Part shown: piece by piece, positions 1-7,290 of the stretch
How positions within the stretch are numbered: position 1 is the first letter of the stretch
How the letters are laid out: each line of letters begins with the position of its first letter
Source: Burkholderiaceae bacterium
Lineage (GTDB): Bacteria > Pseudomonadota > Gammaproteobacteria > Burkholderiales > Burkholderiaceae
Reading direction: 5' to 3'
Assembly (NCBI GenBank): GCA_030151165.1
Contig: JASLEM010000490.1
Span: 1 to 21,861, forward strand
Length of the DNA: 21,861 bases
The notes under the pieces: model-generated
Told to the model about the DNA's origin: nothing
Database searches by the model: none
The model's input: only the letters and a program-made list of their open reading frames with translations
Translations under genes and position numbers: made by a program

Positions 1-1
1 C

Positions 2-1204
2 TCGAACCTGCGCGCCGGCGCATCGGTGACGGTCGACGGCCGGCGCTGGAGCGTCGGCTCGGTCGTGTCGGCCAAGCTGCTCGCGGCCGAGGGCGAGCTG
101 GTGCAGCCGCCGCCGGCGAACCGGGCCATCGCGATCGCCGACCTGCGCAACGAGGTCAACGAGGTCGGCACGCTGGAGGCGAGCGACGCCGGGCCGCCGC
201 ACTGGTCGATCGGCAAGTCGGTACGGCTCGCCGACCTGCAGATGTCCGGCCTGCGCGAGAGCTCGGAGAAGACGCTCAAGGCGCAGGCGCCGGGCTGCCC
301 GAACTGCGGCACGCCGCTGAAGATCACGCTCGAGTCGACGCAGTCGGTCGTCTGCACGAACTGCAAGTCGGTGGTCGACCTGTCCAAGGGCATCGGCCCG
401 GACATGGCGCACTACGCGCAGGAGAACCGCTACGAGCCCGCGCTGCCGATCGGCCGCACGGGCCGCCTCGCGATCAGCGCCGGCGCGGCGGCGATCGAGT
501 GGCAGATCGTCGGCTACCAGGAACGCATGGAGCTGATGGGCGGCGGCGACGAGAGCGAGGCCTGGCGCGAGTACCTGCTGTACAACCGCATCGAGGGCTT
601 CGCGTTCCTCGTCGACACCAACGAGGGCTGGAGCGTCGTGCGCACGCTCACCGGCGCGCCGCAGGTGAGCGGCGACAGCGCAGTCTGGTACGGCACCACG
701 TATCGCCACCGCTGGACGTACGCGTCGACCGTCACCTACGTGCTGGGCGAGTTCTACTGGCGCGTCGAGAACGGCCAGCGCACCGAGCACCAGGACTACG
801 AGGCTTCTGCGAGCGGCCACCGCGCGCTCCTGAGCCGCGAGAGCACGCCCAGCGAGACGGTGTGGTCGGCGGGCGAGTCGATCCCGACACCCGCCATCGC
901 CGCGGCCTTCGGCCTCGCGCAGCCGCAGGCGCGCGCACTCGAGCGCTCGAGCCCGCCGGATCTCGGCAACCTCGTCGGCGGCTTCCGGCCGACATGGGTG
1001 GTGCTGCTGGTGATCCTCGTCGTGATCCTCCTGCTGCTGGCGATGTGCAGCTACGACTCGTGCACCAGCGAACGCAAGGCCTTCGGCCGCGACAGCGTCG
1101 AGTACCAGCAATGCCGCGCGCGCGCGGCCGCGGGCACGAATTCGTACGTCGGCACCGGCGGCGCCTGGGGCGGCTACAGCTCCGGCGGCGGCGGGCACAA
1201 GTAG
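2..1204 (+). CDS. DUF4178 zinc-ribbon membrane protein, 5'-partial
   Basis: The frame is open from base 2, so the gene begins upstream of the window; the GTG at 26 is only the first in-frame start seen here. A CxxC...CxxC zinc ribbon (CPNCG and CTNCK, about bases 296-364) is followed by a DUF4178-type beta-rich domain (about 420-840). Then come one hydrophobic segment (about 990-1045) and a short Cys-containing, Gly-rich tail. DUF4178 proteins have no established biochemical role, but they recur beside DUF350 and spermidine-synthase-like genes, exactly as here. The next gene starts 52 bp downstream with a strong ribosome site, which suggests one transcript. The topology suggests a single-pass protein with the zinc ribbon and DUF4178 domain on the cytoplasmic side (inference). 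Family assignment is by recognition, without a profile search. Confidence 0.8.
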   Translation, partial: SNLRAGASVTVDGRRWSVGSVVSAKLLAAEGELVQPPPANRAIAIADLRNEVNEVGTLEASDAGPPHWSIGKSVRLADLQMSGLRESSEKTLKAQAPGCPNCGTPLKITLESTQSVVCTNCKSVVDLSKGIGPDMAHYAQENRYEPALPIGRTGRLAISAGAAAIEWQIVGYQERMELMGGGDESEAWREYLLYNRIEGFAFLVDTNEGWSVVRTLTGAPQVSGDSAVWYGTTYRHRWTYASTVTYVLGEFYWRVENGQRTEHQDYEASASGHRALLSRESTPSETVWSAGESIPTPAIAAAFGLAQPQARALERSSPPDLGNLVGGFRPTWVVLLVILVVILLLLAMCSYDSCTSERKAFGRDSVEYQQCRARAAAGTNSYVGTGGAWGGYSSGGGGHK

Positions 1205-1256
1205 TGCCTTCGCCGCCCCGCCCACGACCCCTTCACGCAACGAAAAGGAGCACCCC

Positions 1257-1481
1257 ATGAACGCCCTCGACTGGCTCCGGCCCGACCTGATCGCGAGCAC
1301 CGTGCTGTACGCCGTCATCGGCGTCGTCGTGCTGTGGTTCGCCTTCATCCTGATCGACAAGCTGACGCCGTACCACCTCTGGAACGAGCTCGTCAAAGAG
1401 AAGAACGTCGCGCTCGCGATCGTCGTGGGGGCGATGTTCATCGCGCTCGGGATGATCATCGCCGCGGCGATCCACGGTTGA
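1257..1481 (+). CDS. DUF350 family small membrane protein
   Basis: A 74-aa protein with two hydrophobic helices, about residues 12-34 and 50-71, joined by a charged loop (WNELVKEKN). Size and pattern fit a single DUF350 unit (the YjfL-like family), whose function is unknown. AAAAGGAG lies 6 nt before the ATG, which makes this start secure. The stop TGA (1479-1481) shares its last base with the ATG of the aminopropyltransferase gene, so translation of the two is probably coupled and the products may act together in the inner membrane. A partner or channel-like role is only a guess. Confidence 0.88.
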   Translation: MNALDWLRPDLIASTVLYAVIGVVVLWFAFILIDKLTPYHLWNELVKEKNVALAIVVGAMFIALGMIIAAAIHG

Positions 1482-3064
1482 TGGGGCGCGCAACCGCCGC
1501 GCCCCGCGACGGCACGGGCGCGGCGGCGGCCGTCGGTCCGGGCGAGGTCGCGCTGCTCGCCTCGGTGTTCGTCGTCGCGGCCTGCGGCCTGGTCTACGAG
1601 CTGTGCGCGGGCGCGCTCGCGAGCTACCTGCTCGGCGACTCGGTGCTGCAGTTCTCCACCGTCATCGGCACCTACCTGTTCGCGATGGGCCTGGGCTCGT
1701 GGGCCTCGCGCCACGTGCGCGAGCCGCTCGCGACCACCTTCGTGCGCGTCGAGCTGATCGTCGGCGTCATCGGCGGCCTGATGCCGGCCGCGCTGTTCGC
1801 CGCGCACGCCACGCTGCCGGCCGCGAGCCTCGCGTCGTTCCGCGTGCTGCTGTACGGGCTGGTGACGATCGTCGGGGCGGGCGTCGGGCTCGAGATCCCG
1901 ATCGTGCTGCGCCTGCTCGACCGCCACCTGAAGGGCCGCGACGCGCTGTCGCTGCTCGTGTCGCAGGTGCTGACCTTCGACTACCTCGGCTCGCTGGTCG
2001 TCTCCGTCGCGTTCCCGCTGCTGCTGGTACCTCACCTGGGTATCGTGCGCTCGGGCATCTTCTTCGGCCTGCTGAACACGCTGGTGGCGCTGTGGTCGCT
2101 GTGGCTGTTCCGCGGCGACATCCCGAAGTGGCGCGCGCTCGGCGCGCAGTGCGTCGCGATCTTCGCGATGCTCGTCGCCGCGATGGCCGCGGGCGACCTG
2201 CTGACCACGTGGTCGGAGGACAAGTTCTACGGGCCCGGCGTGGTGCTGCACGAGTCGACGCCCTACCAGCGCATCGTCGTCACCTCGCAGGGCGGCACGA
2301 TCCGCCTGTTCCTCAACGGCAACCTGCAATTCAACTCGAAAGACGAGTACCGCTACCACGAGGCGCTCGTCCATCCGGCGATGGCCGGCTTCGGCGCGCC
2401 GCGCCGCGTGCTGGTGCTGGGCGGCGGCGACGGGCTGGCGATCCGCGAGATCCTGAAGTACCCGTCGGTCGAACAGGTGACGCAGATCGAGCTCGACCCC
2501 GAGATGACCAAGCTGTTCTCCGGGCAGCCGATGCTCACCGCGCTGAACCAGGACGCGCTGCACTCGCCGAAGGTGCGCATCGTCAACGCGGACGCCTTCA
2601 GCTGGCTCGAGCAGCACGACGACCAGTACGACGTCATCGTGGTCGACTTCCCCGACCCGAGCAACTACGCGCTCGGCAAGCTGTACTCGACGAGCTTCTA
2701 CGAACTCGTCGACCTGCATCTGTCGGCGAGCGGCTACGCGGTCGTGCAGACGACCTCGCCGCTGGTCGCGCGCCGCAGCTTCTGGACGGTCGCCTCGACG
2801 CTGGAGGCGGTCGGCCTCACGACCGTGCCGTATCACGTGCACGTGCCCAGCTTCGGCGAATGGGGCTTCATCATCGCGAGCCGCCGGCCGTGGGTGATGC
2901 CGCGCACGCTGCCCACGGGCCTGCGCTTCCTGACACTGCCCGGCATGCAGGCGCTGATGGACTTCCCGCCCGACATGTCGCGCGTCGCCGCCGAGCCGAA
3001 CCGGCTGTCGAACCAGACGCTCGTCCGCACCTTCGAGGACGAGTGGGGCAAGGTCCACGAGTGA
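1481..3064 (+). CDS. membrane-embedded spermidine synthase-like aminopropyltransferase
   Basis: A 527-aa protein. Its N-terminal half (about residues 20-235) carries roughly seven hydrophobic helices. The C-terminal half is a spermidine-synthase/SAM-fold domain with the family's YQ...DEYRYHEALVHP region, the nucleotide loop GGGDG, the acidic IELD strand end, NADAF, and VVDFPDP at the position of the catalytic DxxDP loop of aminopropyltransferases. By family it should transfer aminopropyl from decarboxylated SAM to an amine; its real acceptor is unknown. Canonical SpeE is soluble and about 280-300 aa, so the membrane half marks a distinct subfamily. The ATG at 1481 overlaps the DUF350 stop by one base, and no strong Shine-Dalgarno is visible, consistent with coupling. 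A longer upstream frame would run through the DUF350 gene and was rejected. The oxidoreductase follows after 6 bp. Confidence 0.88.
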   Translation: MGRATAAPRDGTGAAAAVGPGEVALLASVFVVAACGLVYELCAGALASYLLGDSVLQFSTVIGTYLFAMGLGSWASRHVREPLATTFVRVELIVGVIGGLMPAALFAAHATLPAASLASFRVLLYGLVTIVGAGVGLEIPIVLRLLDRHLKGRDALSLLVSQVLTFDYLGSLVVSVAFPLLLVPHLGIVRSGIFFGLLNTLVALWSLWLFRGDIPKWRALGAQCVAIFAMLVAAMAAGDLLTTWSEDKFYGPGVVLHESTPYQRIVVTSQGGTIRLFLNGNLQFNSKDEYRYHEALVHPAMAGFGAPRRVLVLGGGDGLAIREILKYPSVEQVTQIELDPEMTKLFSGQPMLTALNQDALHSPKVRIVNADAFSWLEQHDDQYDVIVVDFPDPSNYALGKLYSTSFYELVDLHLSASGYAVVQTTSPLVARRSFWTVASTLEAVGLTTVPYHVHVPSFGEWGFIIASRRPWVMPRTLPTGLRFLTLPGMQALMDFPPDMSRVAAEPNRLSNQTLVRTFEDEWGKVHE

Positions 3065-3070
3065 CGCGCG

Positions 3071-4684
3071 ATGACTGACGCGTCGCGCCGCGACTTCCTG
3101 CTGGCGGGCGCTTCGCTCGCCGCGCCCGCGATCCTCACCGGCTGCGCGAAGCCCGACGACTGGCGCACGCGCGTCGACGGCCGCTGGGTCGGCGACAACG
3201 CGGCGCTGGGCCATCGCGTGCGCGACGCGCAACGCGTCACGCCCGCGGGCGCGCGCGAGCGCCGGTGCGACGTGCTCGTCGTCGGCGCGGGCATCGCCGG
3301 CCTGGCCGCGGCGCGCGCGCTGCAACGCGCCGGCGTCGCCGACGTCGCGGTGCTCGAGCTCGAGGACCAGCCCGGCGGCAACAGCCGCGGCCACGCGATG
3401 CACGGCCTGCGCTGCCCGCTCGGCGCGCACTACCTGCCGCTGCCCGGCCCGAGCGCGCCGGACATCCAGGCGTGGCTGATCGAGATCGGCCTCGCGACGT
3501 CGACACCCACGGGCCTGCGCTGGGACGAGCGTCAGCTGTGCCACTCGCCGCAGGAGCGGCTCTTCATCGACGGCCGCTGGCAGGACGGCCTGCTGCCCAA
3601 CGTGGCGCGCAACTCGTCGACGCAGGCGCAGTACCGGCTGCTCGCGAAGGCGATCACCGACACCGGCCGCACGCTCGGCTTCGCGCTGCCGACGAATCGC
3701 GCGCCGTGGACGCCTGCGCACTCGGCGCTCGACGCCGTGACCTTCGCGGCGTGGCTGCGCGCGCAAGGCATCGTCGACCCGCTCGTGCTGACCTACCTCG
3801 ACTACTGCTGCCGCGACGACTACGGCGCCGGCAGCGACACCGTCTCGGCCTGGGCCGGCGTGCACTACTTCGCGAGCCGCCACGGCTTCAGCGCGCCGGG
3901 CGACGACACGAACGACCGCGACCCCGTGCTGACCTGGCCCGACGGCAACGCGCCGCTCGCGCGCGCGCTGCGCGAACCGCTCGCGGACCGCGTGCACACC
4001 GGGCGCGCCGTGTTCCGCATCGACGAGGGCAAGCACGGCGTCGAGGCCTGGGCCTTCGCGCAGGACGGCGACCCGAAGGACGGCGGCATCGAGCACTGGA
4101 CGGCGCGCCACGCGATCGTCGCGACGCCGCTGTTCATCGCCGCCCACATCCTCGCGGCGCCGCCGCCCGCGCTGGCGCAGGTCGCGAAGCAGCAGCGCCA
4201 CGCGCCGTGGATGGTCGCCAACCTGCGGCTCGACGCGCTGCCGCTCGACCGCGTCGGCGCGCCGCTGTCATGGGACAACGTGATCCACGGCAGCCCGTCG
4301 CTGGGCTACGTCGACGCCCAGCACCAGAGCCTCGCGCGCGTCGTCGGCGACCGCGTGTTCACCGCGTACTGGGCCTTCCCCGACACCGCGCGCAAGGCCT
4401 TGCTGGACATGAGCTGGCAGGACGCGACCGCGCGCCTGCTCGCCGACCTGCACGTCGTCCACCCCGACCTGTCGGAGCGGCTGCAGCAGGTCGACATCGT
4501 GCGCCACGGCCACGCGATGGCGATCCCCACGCCAGGCGTCCGATCGAGCGAGGCGTTAGCCGCACTGGGCGACGGCGGCGCGCGCGTGAGCTTCGCGCAC
4601 GCGGACCTGTCGGCGTACTCGGTGTTCGAGGAAGCGTTCACGCGCGGCGACAGCGCGGGACGCCGCGCGGCCGCCACGCTGTGA
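3071..4684 (+). CDS. Tat-exported lipoprotein FAD-dependent oxidoreductase (amine oxidase-like)
   Basis: A 537-aa flavoprotein. The N-terminus has a twin-arginine motif (SRRDFLLAG, residues 5-13), a hydrophobic stretch and a lipobox LTGC with Cys25, so the folded, cofactor-loaded enzyme is probably exported by Tat and lipidated. A dinucleotide-binding motif VVGAGIAGLAAARAL (GxGxxG at residues 72-77) is followed by an acidic strand end (LELEDQPGGNS), as in the amine oxidase/phytoene desaturase superfamily. The C-terminal region lacks an unmistakable substrate motif. It sits 6 bp after the aminopropyltransferase and is the last gene of the cluster. Oxidation of a polyamine or an aminopropylated product in the periplasm is an attractive inference from context. 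No substrate can be read from the sequence. Confidence 0.85.
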   Translation: MTDASRRDFLLAGASLAAPAILTGCAKPDDWRTRVDGRWVGDNAALGHRVRDAQRVTPAGARERRCDVLVVGAGIAGLAAARALQRAGVADVAVLELEDQPGGNSRGHAMHGLRCPLGAHYLPLPGPSAPDIQAWLIEIGLATSTPTGLRWDERQLCHSPQERLFIDGRWQDGLLPNVARNSSTQAQYRLLAKAITDTGRTLGFALPTNRAPWTPAHSALDAVTFAAWLRAQGIVDPLVLTYLDYCCRDDYGAGSDTVSAWAGVHYFASRHGFSAPGDDTNDRDPVLTWPDGNAPLARALREPLADRVHTGRAVFRIDEGKHGVEAWAFAQDGDPKDGGIEHWTARHAIVATPLFIAAHILAAPPPALAQVAKQQRHAPWMVANLRLDALPLDRVGAPLSWDNVIHGSPSLGYVDAQHQSLARVVGDRVFTAYWAFPDTARKALLDMSWQDATARLLADLHVVHPDLSERLQQVDIVRHGHAMAIPTPGVRSSEALAALGDGGARVSFAHADLSAYSVFEEAFTRGDSAGRRAAATL

Positions 4685-5121
4685 GACCGGGCGCTCGCGA
4701 CGTCCAAGCTGAATCGATGCTGAGCTTTCGCTGAACCCCTTTTCGGCGCTGCGCACGGCGTCACGCATACGGGGCCGGGTGTCGCGCAAGCGCCGCATCA
4801 CGACACGTCTCCACACAAATCCTGCACATCGAGCCCCGCAGGTAAGGGCTTGTTAAGCAGCGTCTCCCCTTACCCGTAAAACCGGCAGGAACGGCCAGAC
4901 GTGCCCGGGCATGGTGATTGCCGACCGTGACGTCATGCTCAAGGCCGTTGCTGAGCTGCCGAAGCGCGGAGGACTGCTGCGCGCAAGGCGACTCAATTGC
5001 GGCCGAGGGCTGCCGCGCGGGCGTCGGACGTCTTACGCTCGCGTCGCTGATCAACATCACAACACGCACGAAATAGCTTCCCGTTCAGTGCGAATCCCTC
5101 AATAACTCCAGGAGTGAGTCA
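4685..5121. other. 437-bp intergenic spacer upstream of ompA-like gene
   Basis: No convincing coding region: a short open frame at 4911-5105 has no ribosome site and no recognisable product. It is less GC-rich than its neighbours, especially 5045-5110, as expected for a promoter and leader region. It contains a perfect 8-bp inverted repeat (4841-4848 with 4867-4874) and, next to it, a TTGTTA -35-like hexamer at 4850-4855 without a well-spaced -10. I could not place a confident sigma70 promoter. A long ompA leader or a small RNA would fit in the space, but neither is shown by the sequence. Confidence 0.5.
4841..4874. repeat. 8-bp perfect inverted repeat, possible operator or leader hairpin
   Basis: GGTAAGGG (4841-4848) is the exact reverse complement of CCCTTACC (4867-4874), with an 18-nt spacer containing TTGTTAAG. 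There is no T-run after it, so it is not a standard terminator. It lies about 250 bp before the ompA-like start and could be a protein-binding site or an RNA hairpin. Chance occurrence is possible. Confidence 0.35.
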
Positions 5122-6201
5122 ATGACCTTCCCCACCTCGCGCACGCTCCACGTGCTCGCTGCCGCCGCCGCGCTCGCGTGCGCAGGCTCTGCCTTCGCCC
5201 AGTCGACGTACAACCCGAACGACTACATCCTGTTGAACGGCAGCGCCGTCAAGCCCGATTCGAAGTACCCGACGGACAAGGTCGGCCCCGGCGGCGGCAT
5301 CAAGTTCGGCATGCCGATCTCGCCCGACCTCGACCTGCAGTTCGGCGGCAACTACGGCCAGTCGCGCGACCACGGCGGCATCGTCTATCACCAGTGGACG
5401 GCCGGCATCGACGCGCTGTACCTGTTCACGCCGGGCGGCTTCCGCCCGTTCATCCTGGGCGGCGTCGGCGTCGTGCGCGACTCGAGCAGCAACCCGCTGG
5501 TCGGCCAGTTCCGCCGCACCTCGCCGTACGCGCAGGTCGGCGCCGGCTTCCAGTACAAGATCACGCCGACGCTGGGCCTGCAGGCCGACGTCCGCGAACT
5601 GGGCAGCTTCTACAACAAGCGCGTCGTGCCGTACGACATGAAGCACAGCGCCAACACCTACGCCGACGTCGGCCTGACCTGGGCCTTCGGCGGCGCCCCC
5701 GCGCCCGCGCCGGCCCCGATCGTGCCGGTCGCCCCGCCGCCGCCGGCCCCGGCGCCTGCCCCGATGGTCGCGCCGCCGCCCCCGCCGGCACCGCTGCCGC
5801 CGCCGGCTCCGGTGATGAAGAAGTACACGCTGTCCGCGAGCGAGCTGTTCGCGTTCAACAGCGCCAAGCTGGGCGCGACCCAGCCGAAGCTCGACGAAGT
5901 CGCGCAGGTGATGAACGCCAACAGCGACATCAGCAGCGTGACGATCGTCGGCTACACCGACCGCATCGGCAGCCAGCAGTACAACCAGAAGCTGTCGGTC
6001 GAGCGCGCGAACTCGGTCAAGACTTACCTGGTCGGCAAGGGCGTCGCGGGCAACCGCCTGGAAGCCGTCGGCAAGGGCGAGGCGGATCCGGTCGTCCAGT
6101 GCGAGGACAAGAAGATGAAGCGCGCCGAGCTGATCAAGTGCCTCGAGCCGAACCGCCGCGTCGAGATCGAACCGGTCACGTTCACGAAGCAGGTCAAGTA
6201 A
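5122..6201 (+). CDS. OmpA family outer membrane protein
   Basis: A 359-aa protein. A Sec signal peptide ends AFA-Q at residues 25-27. Residues about 28-190 form an eight-stranded-barrel type domain with alternating hydrophobic strands. A Pro/Ala-rich hinge follows (about 192-232). Residues about 235-355 are an OmpA C-terminal peptidoglycan-binding domain with GYTDRIGS (Asp280), LSVERANSV (Arg295) and NRRVEI. Asp280 and Arg295 match the residues that bind diaminopimelate in this family. Cys327 and Cys340 flank an insertion and probably form a disulfide. It should anchor the outer membrane to the cell wall. AGGAG stands 7-8 nt before the ATG. The gene is monocistronic: a 437-bp spacer lies upstream and a double terminator downstream. 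Confidence 0.95.
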   Translation: MTFPTSRTLHVLAAAAALACAGSAFAQSTYNPNDYILLNGSAVKPDSKYPTDKVGPGGGIKFGMPISPDLDLQFGGNYGQSRDHGGIVYHQWTAGIDALYLFTPGGFRPFILGGVGVVRDSSSNPLVGQFRRTSPYAQVGAGFQYKITPTLGLQADVRELGSFYNKRVVPYDMKHSANTYADVGLTWAFGGAPAPAPAPIVPVAPPPPAPAPAPMVAPPPPPAPLPPPAPVMKKYTLSASELFAFNSAKLGATQPKLDEVAQVMNANSDISSVTIVGYTDRIGSQQYNQKLSVERANSVKTYLVGKGVAGNRLEAVGKGEADPVVQCEDKKMKRAELIKCLEPNRRVEIEPVTFTKQVK

Positions 6202-6227
6202 GTCCCCCCAGGGATTTGCGTGACTCC

Positions 6228-6253
6228 GAAGGCCCGCGAAAGCGGGCCTTTTT
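6228..6253 (+). terminator. intrinsic terminator 1 of ompA-like gene
   Basis: GGCCCGC-GAAA-GCGGGCC (6231-6248), a 7-bp GC stem extended by two A-T pairs with a GAAA tetraloop, is followed by TTTTT (6249-6253). This is a textbook rho-independent terminator 27 bp after the ompA-like stop codon. Confidence 0.93.
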
Positions 6254-6263
6254 AGCCTGCGCT

Positions 6264-6289
6264 GAAGGCCCGCGAAAGCGGGCCTTTTT
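6264..6289 (+). terminator. intrinsic terminator 2, duplicate of terminator 1
   Basis: The same 26 bases as 6228-6253 occur again 36 bp downstream: stem 6267-6273 with 6278-6284, GAAA loop, TTTTT at 6285-6289. The pair should give very tight termination and insulate the hydratase gene that starts at 6320. Confidence 0.93.
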
Positions 6290-6307
6290 CATTGCCGACC
6301 CCGGTGC

Positions 6308-6313
6308 TAGACT
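6308..6313 (+). promoter_or_regulatory. possible -10 (TAGACT) for the hydratase gene
   Basis: TAGACT ends 6 nt before the ATG at 6320. With a poor -35 candidate TTTTCA (6286-6291, 16-nt spacer) inside the tail of terminator 2, transcription would begin at or next to the start codon, giving a leaderless message. There is no Shine-Dalgarno. Confidence 0.35.
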
Positions 6314-6319
6314 CGATCG

Positions 6320-7117
6320 ATGACACCGCAGGCCATCCTCGATCACTTCGATTCGGGCACGTTCTGGCCCGCGGATCACGGCGTCGCCGTCGATGGCGAC
6401 CTCGCGAACGCCTACCGCACCGCCTTCGCCGTGCGCGACCTGCGCATCGCGCGCGGCGAGCGCGTCGCCGGCTACAAGATCGGCTGGACGAACCGCGCCG
6501 CGTGGCCGCGCATGGGCATCGACGGTCCGATGTGGGGCACGCTGCACGACGCCACGATCGTCGCGAGCGACGGCGAGGCCGACGTCGCCCTCGCTGGCAT
6601 GCCATCCCCGCGCCTCGAGCCCGAAGTCGTCGTCGGCTTCGCGCGCGCGCCCGGCGCCGACCCGTCCTTCGACGAGCTGTTCGACTGCCTGGACTGGATC
6701 GCGCCGGGCTTCGAGATGGTGCAGACCCACCTGCCCGACTGGCGCTACACGCCGGCGCAGACGCTGGCCGACAGCGCCGTCCACGCGCGCCTCGTGATCG
6801 GCGCCCACGTGCCGGTGCGCGCCATCGCGGCGAACGGCGGCGCGCTCGCCGACCTGCTCGCGCGGGCCGGCGTGCGGCTGTCCGAGAACGGCGCCGTGAT
6901 GACGCAGGGCGTCGGCGCCAACGTGCTGGACGGCCCGCTGCACGCGCTGCGCGGCTTCGTGTGCCAGATGGCCGCCATGCCCGGCGCGCTGCCGATCCGG
7001 GCCGGCGACGTCGTCACCACCGGCACGTGGACGGACGCCCAGCCGCTGTCCGCCGGCGAGACCTGGCGCGCGGAGTTCGACGCCCCGATCGGCGCGCTCG
7101 AGATGACGCTGCGCTGA
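6320..7117 (+). CDS. 2-keto-4-pentenoate hydratase / FAH-fold family protein (MhpD-like)
   Basis: A 265-aa protein matching the MhpD/fumarylacetoacetase-fold layout: GYKIGWTN near residue 50, PEVVVGF (the acidic metal-ligand region), IAPGFEMVQT with a following Asp-Trp, LADSAVHARLVIG, and the C-terminal RAGDVVTTGTW. Family members hydrate 2-oxo-4-pentenoate-type dienols, or decarboxylate or hydrolyse related diketo acids, usually in meta-cleavage of aromatics, with a divalent metal. Several family motifs are relaxed (for example ADSA where ADNA/S is common), so the substrate may differ. No ring-cleavage dioxygenase or aldolase is present in the window. It is followed after 173 bp by an organic-anion MFS transporter, suggesting an uptake and catabolism pair. 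The ATG at 6320 is chosen because the conserved N-terminus fits. Confidence 0.82.
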   Translation: MTPQAILDHFDSGTFWPADHGVAVDGDLANAYRTAFAVRDLRIARGERVAGYKIGWTNRAAWPRMGIDGPMWGTLHDATIVASDGEADVALAGMPSPRLEPEVVVGFARAPGADPSFDELFDCLDWIAPGFEMVQTHLPDWRYTPAQTLADSAVHARLVIGAHVPVRAIAANGGALADLLARAGVRLSENGAVMTQGVGANVLDGPLHALRGFVCQMAAMPGALPIRAGDVVTTGTWTDAQPLSAGETWRAEFDAPIGALEMTLR

Positions 7118-7145
7118 CCGGCGGCGCGCCCGCGCGGCGGCCCGT

Positions 7146-7185
7146 CGATCCGATTTGCAGAAGGATCGATCCGCATTCCGGATCG
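7146..7185. repeat. CGATCCG repeats with hairpin between hydratase and MFS genes
   Basis: CGATCCG occurs at 7146-7152 and 7167-7173, and its reverse complement CGGATCG at 7179-7185. The last two form a 7-bp stem with a 5-nt loop. A short TTTT follows some 10 nt later, too far for a good terminator. A regulator-binding site or an attenuating hairpin ahead of the transporter is possible. Confidence 0.35.
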
Positions 7186-7290
7186 CTCCTTCGCGTTTTC
7201 CCGGTTCTACGGCCGGGCGCGAGGGGAGACCATTCGAAGGCAAGCGACGGCCTCGAGACTCGTCGCGCAACAACGACTGGAGACTGATCG

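Noticed and set aside
1334..1480. Upstream extension of the aminopropyltransferase gene
   Set aside because: The extension is Arg-rich and out of frame with the DUF350 gene it would overlap; the ATG at 1481 gives the proper start.
4911..5105. 64-codon open frame in the spacer before the ompA-like gene
   Set aside because: No ribosome site, Arg-rich, no recognisable features, and it spans the likely leader region.
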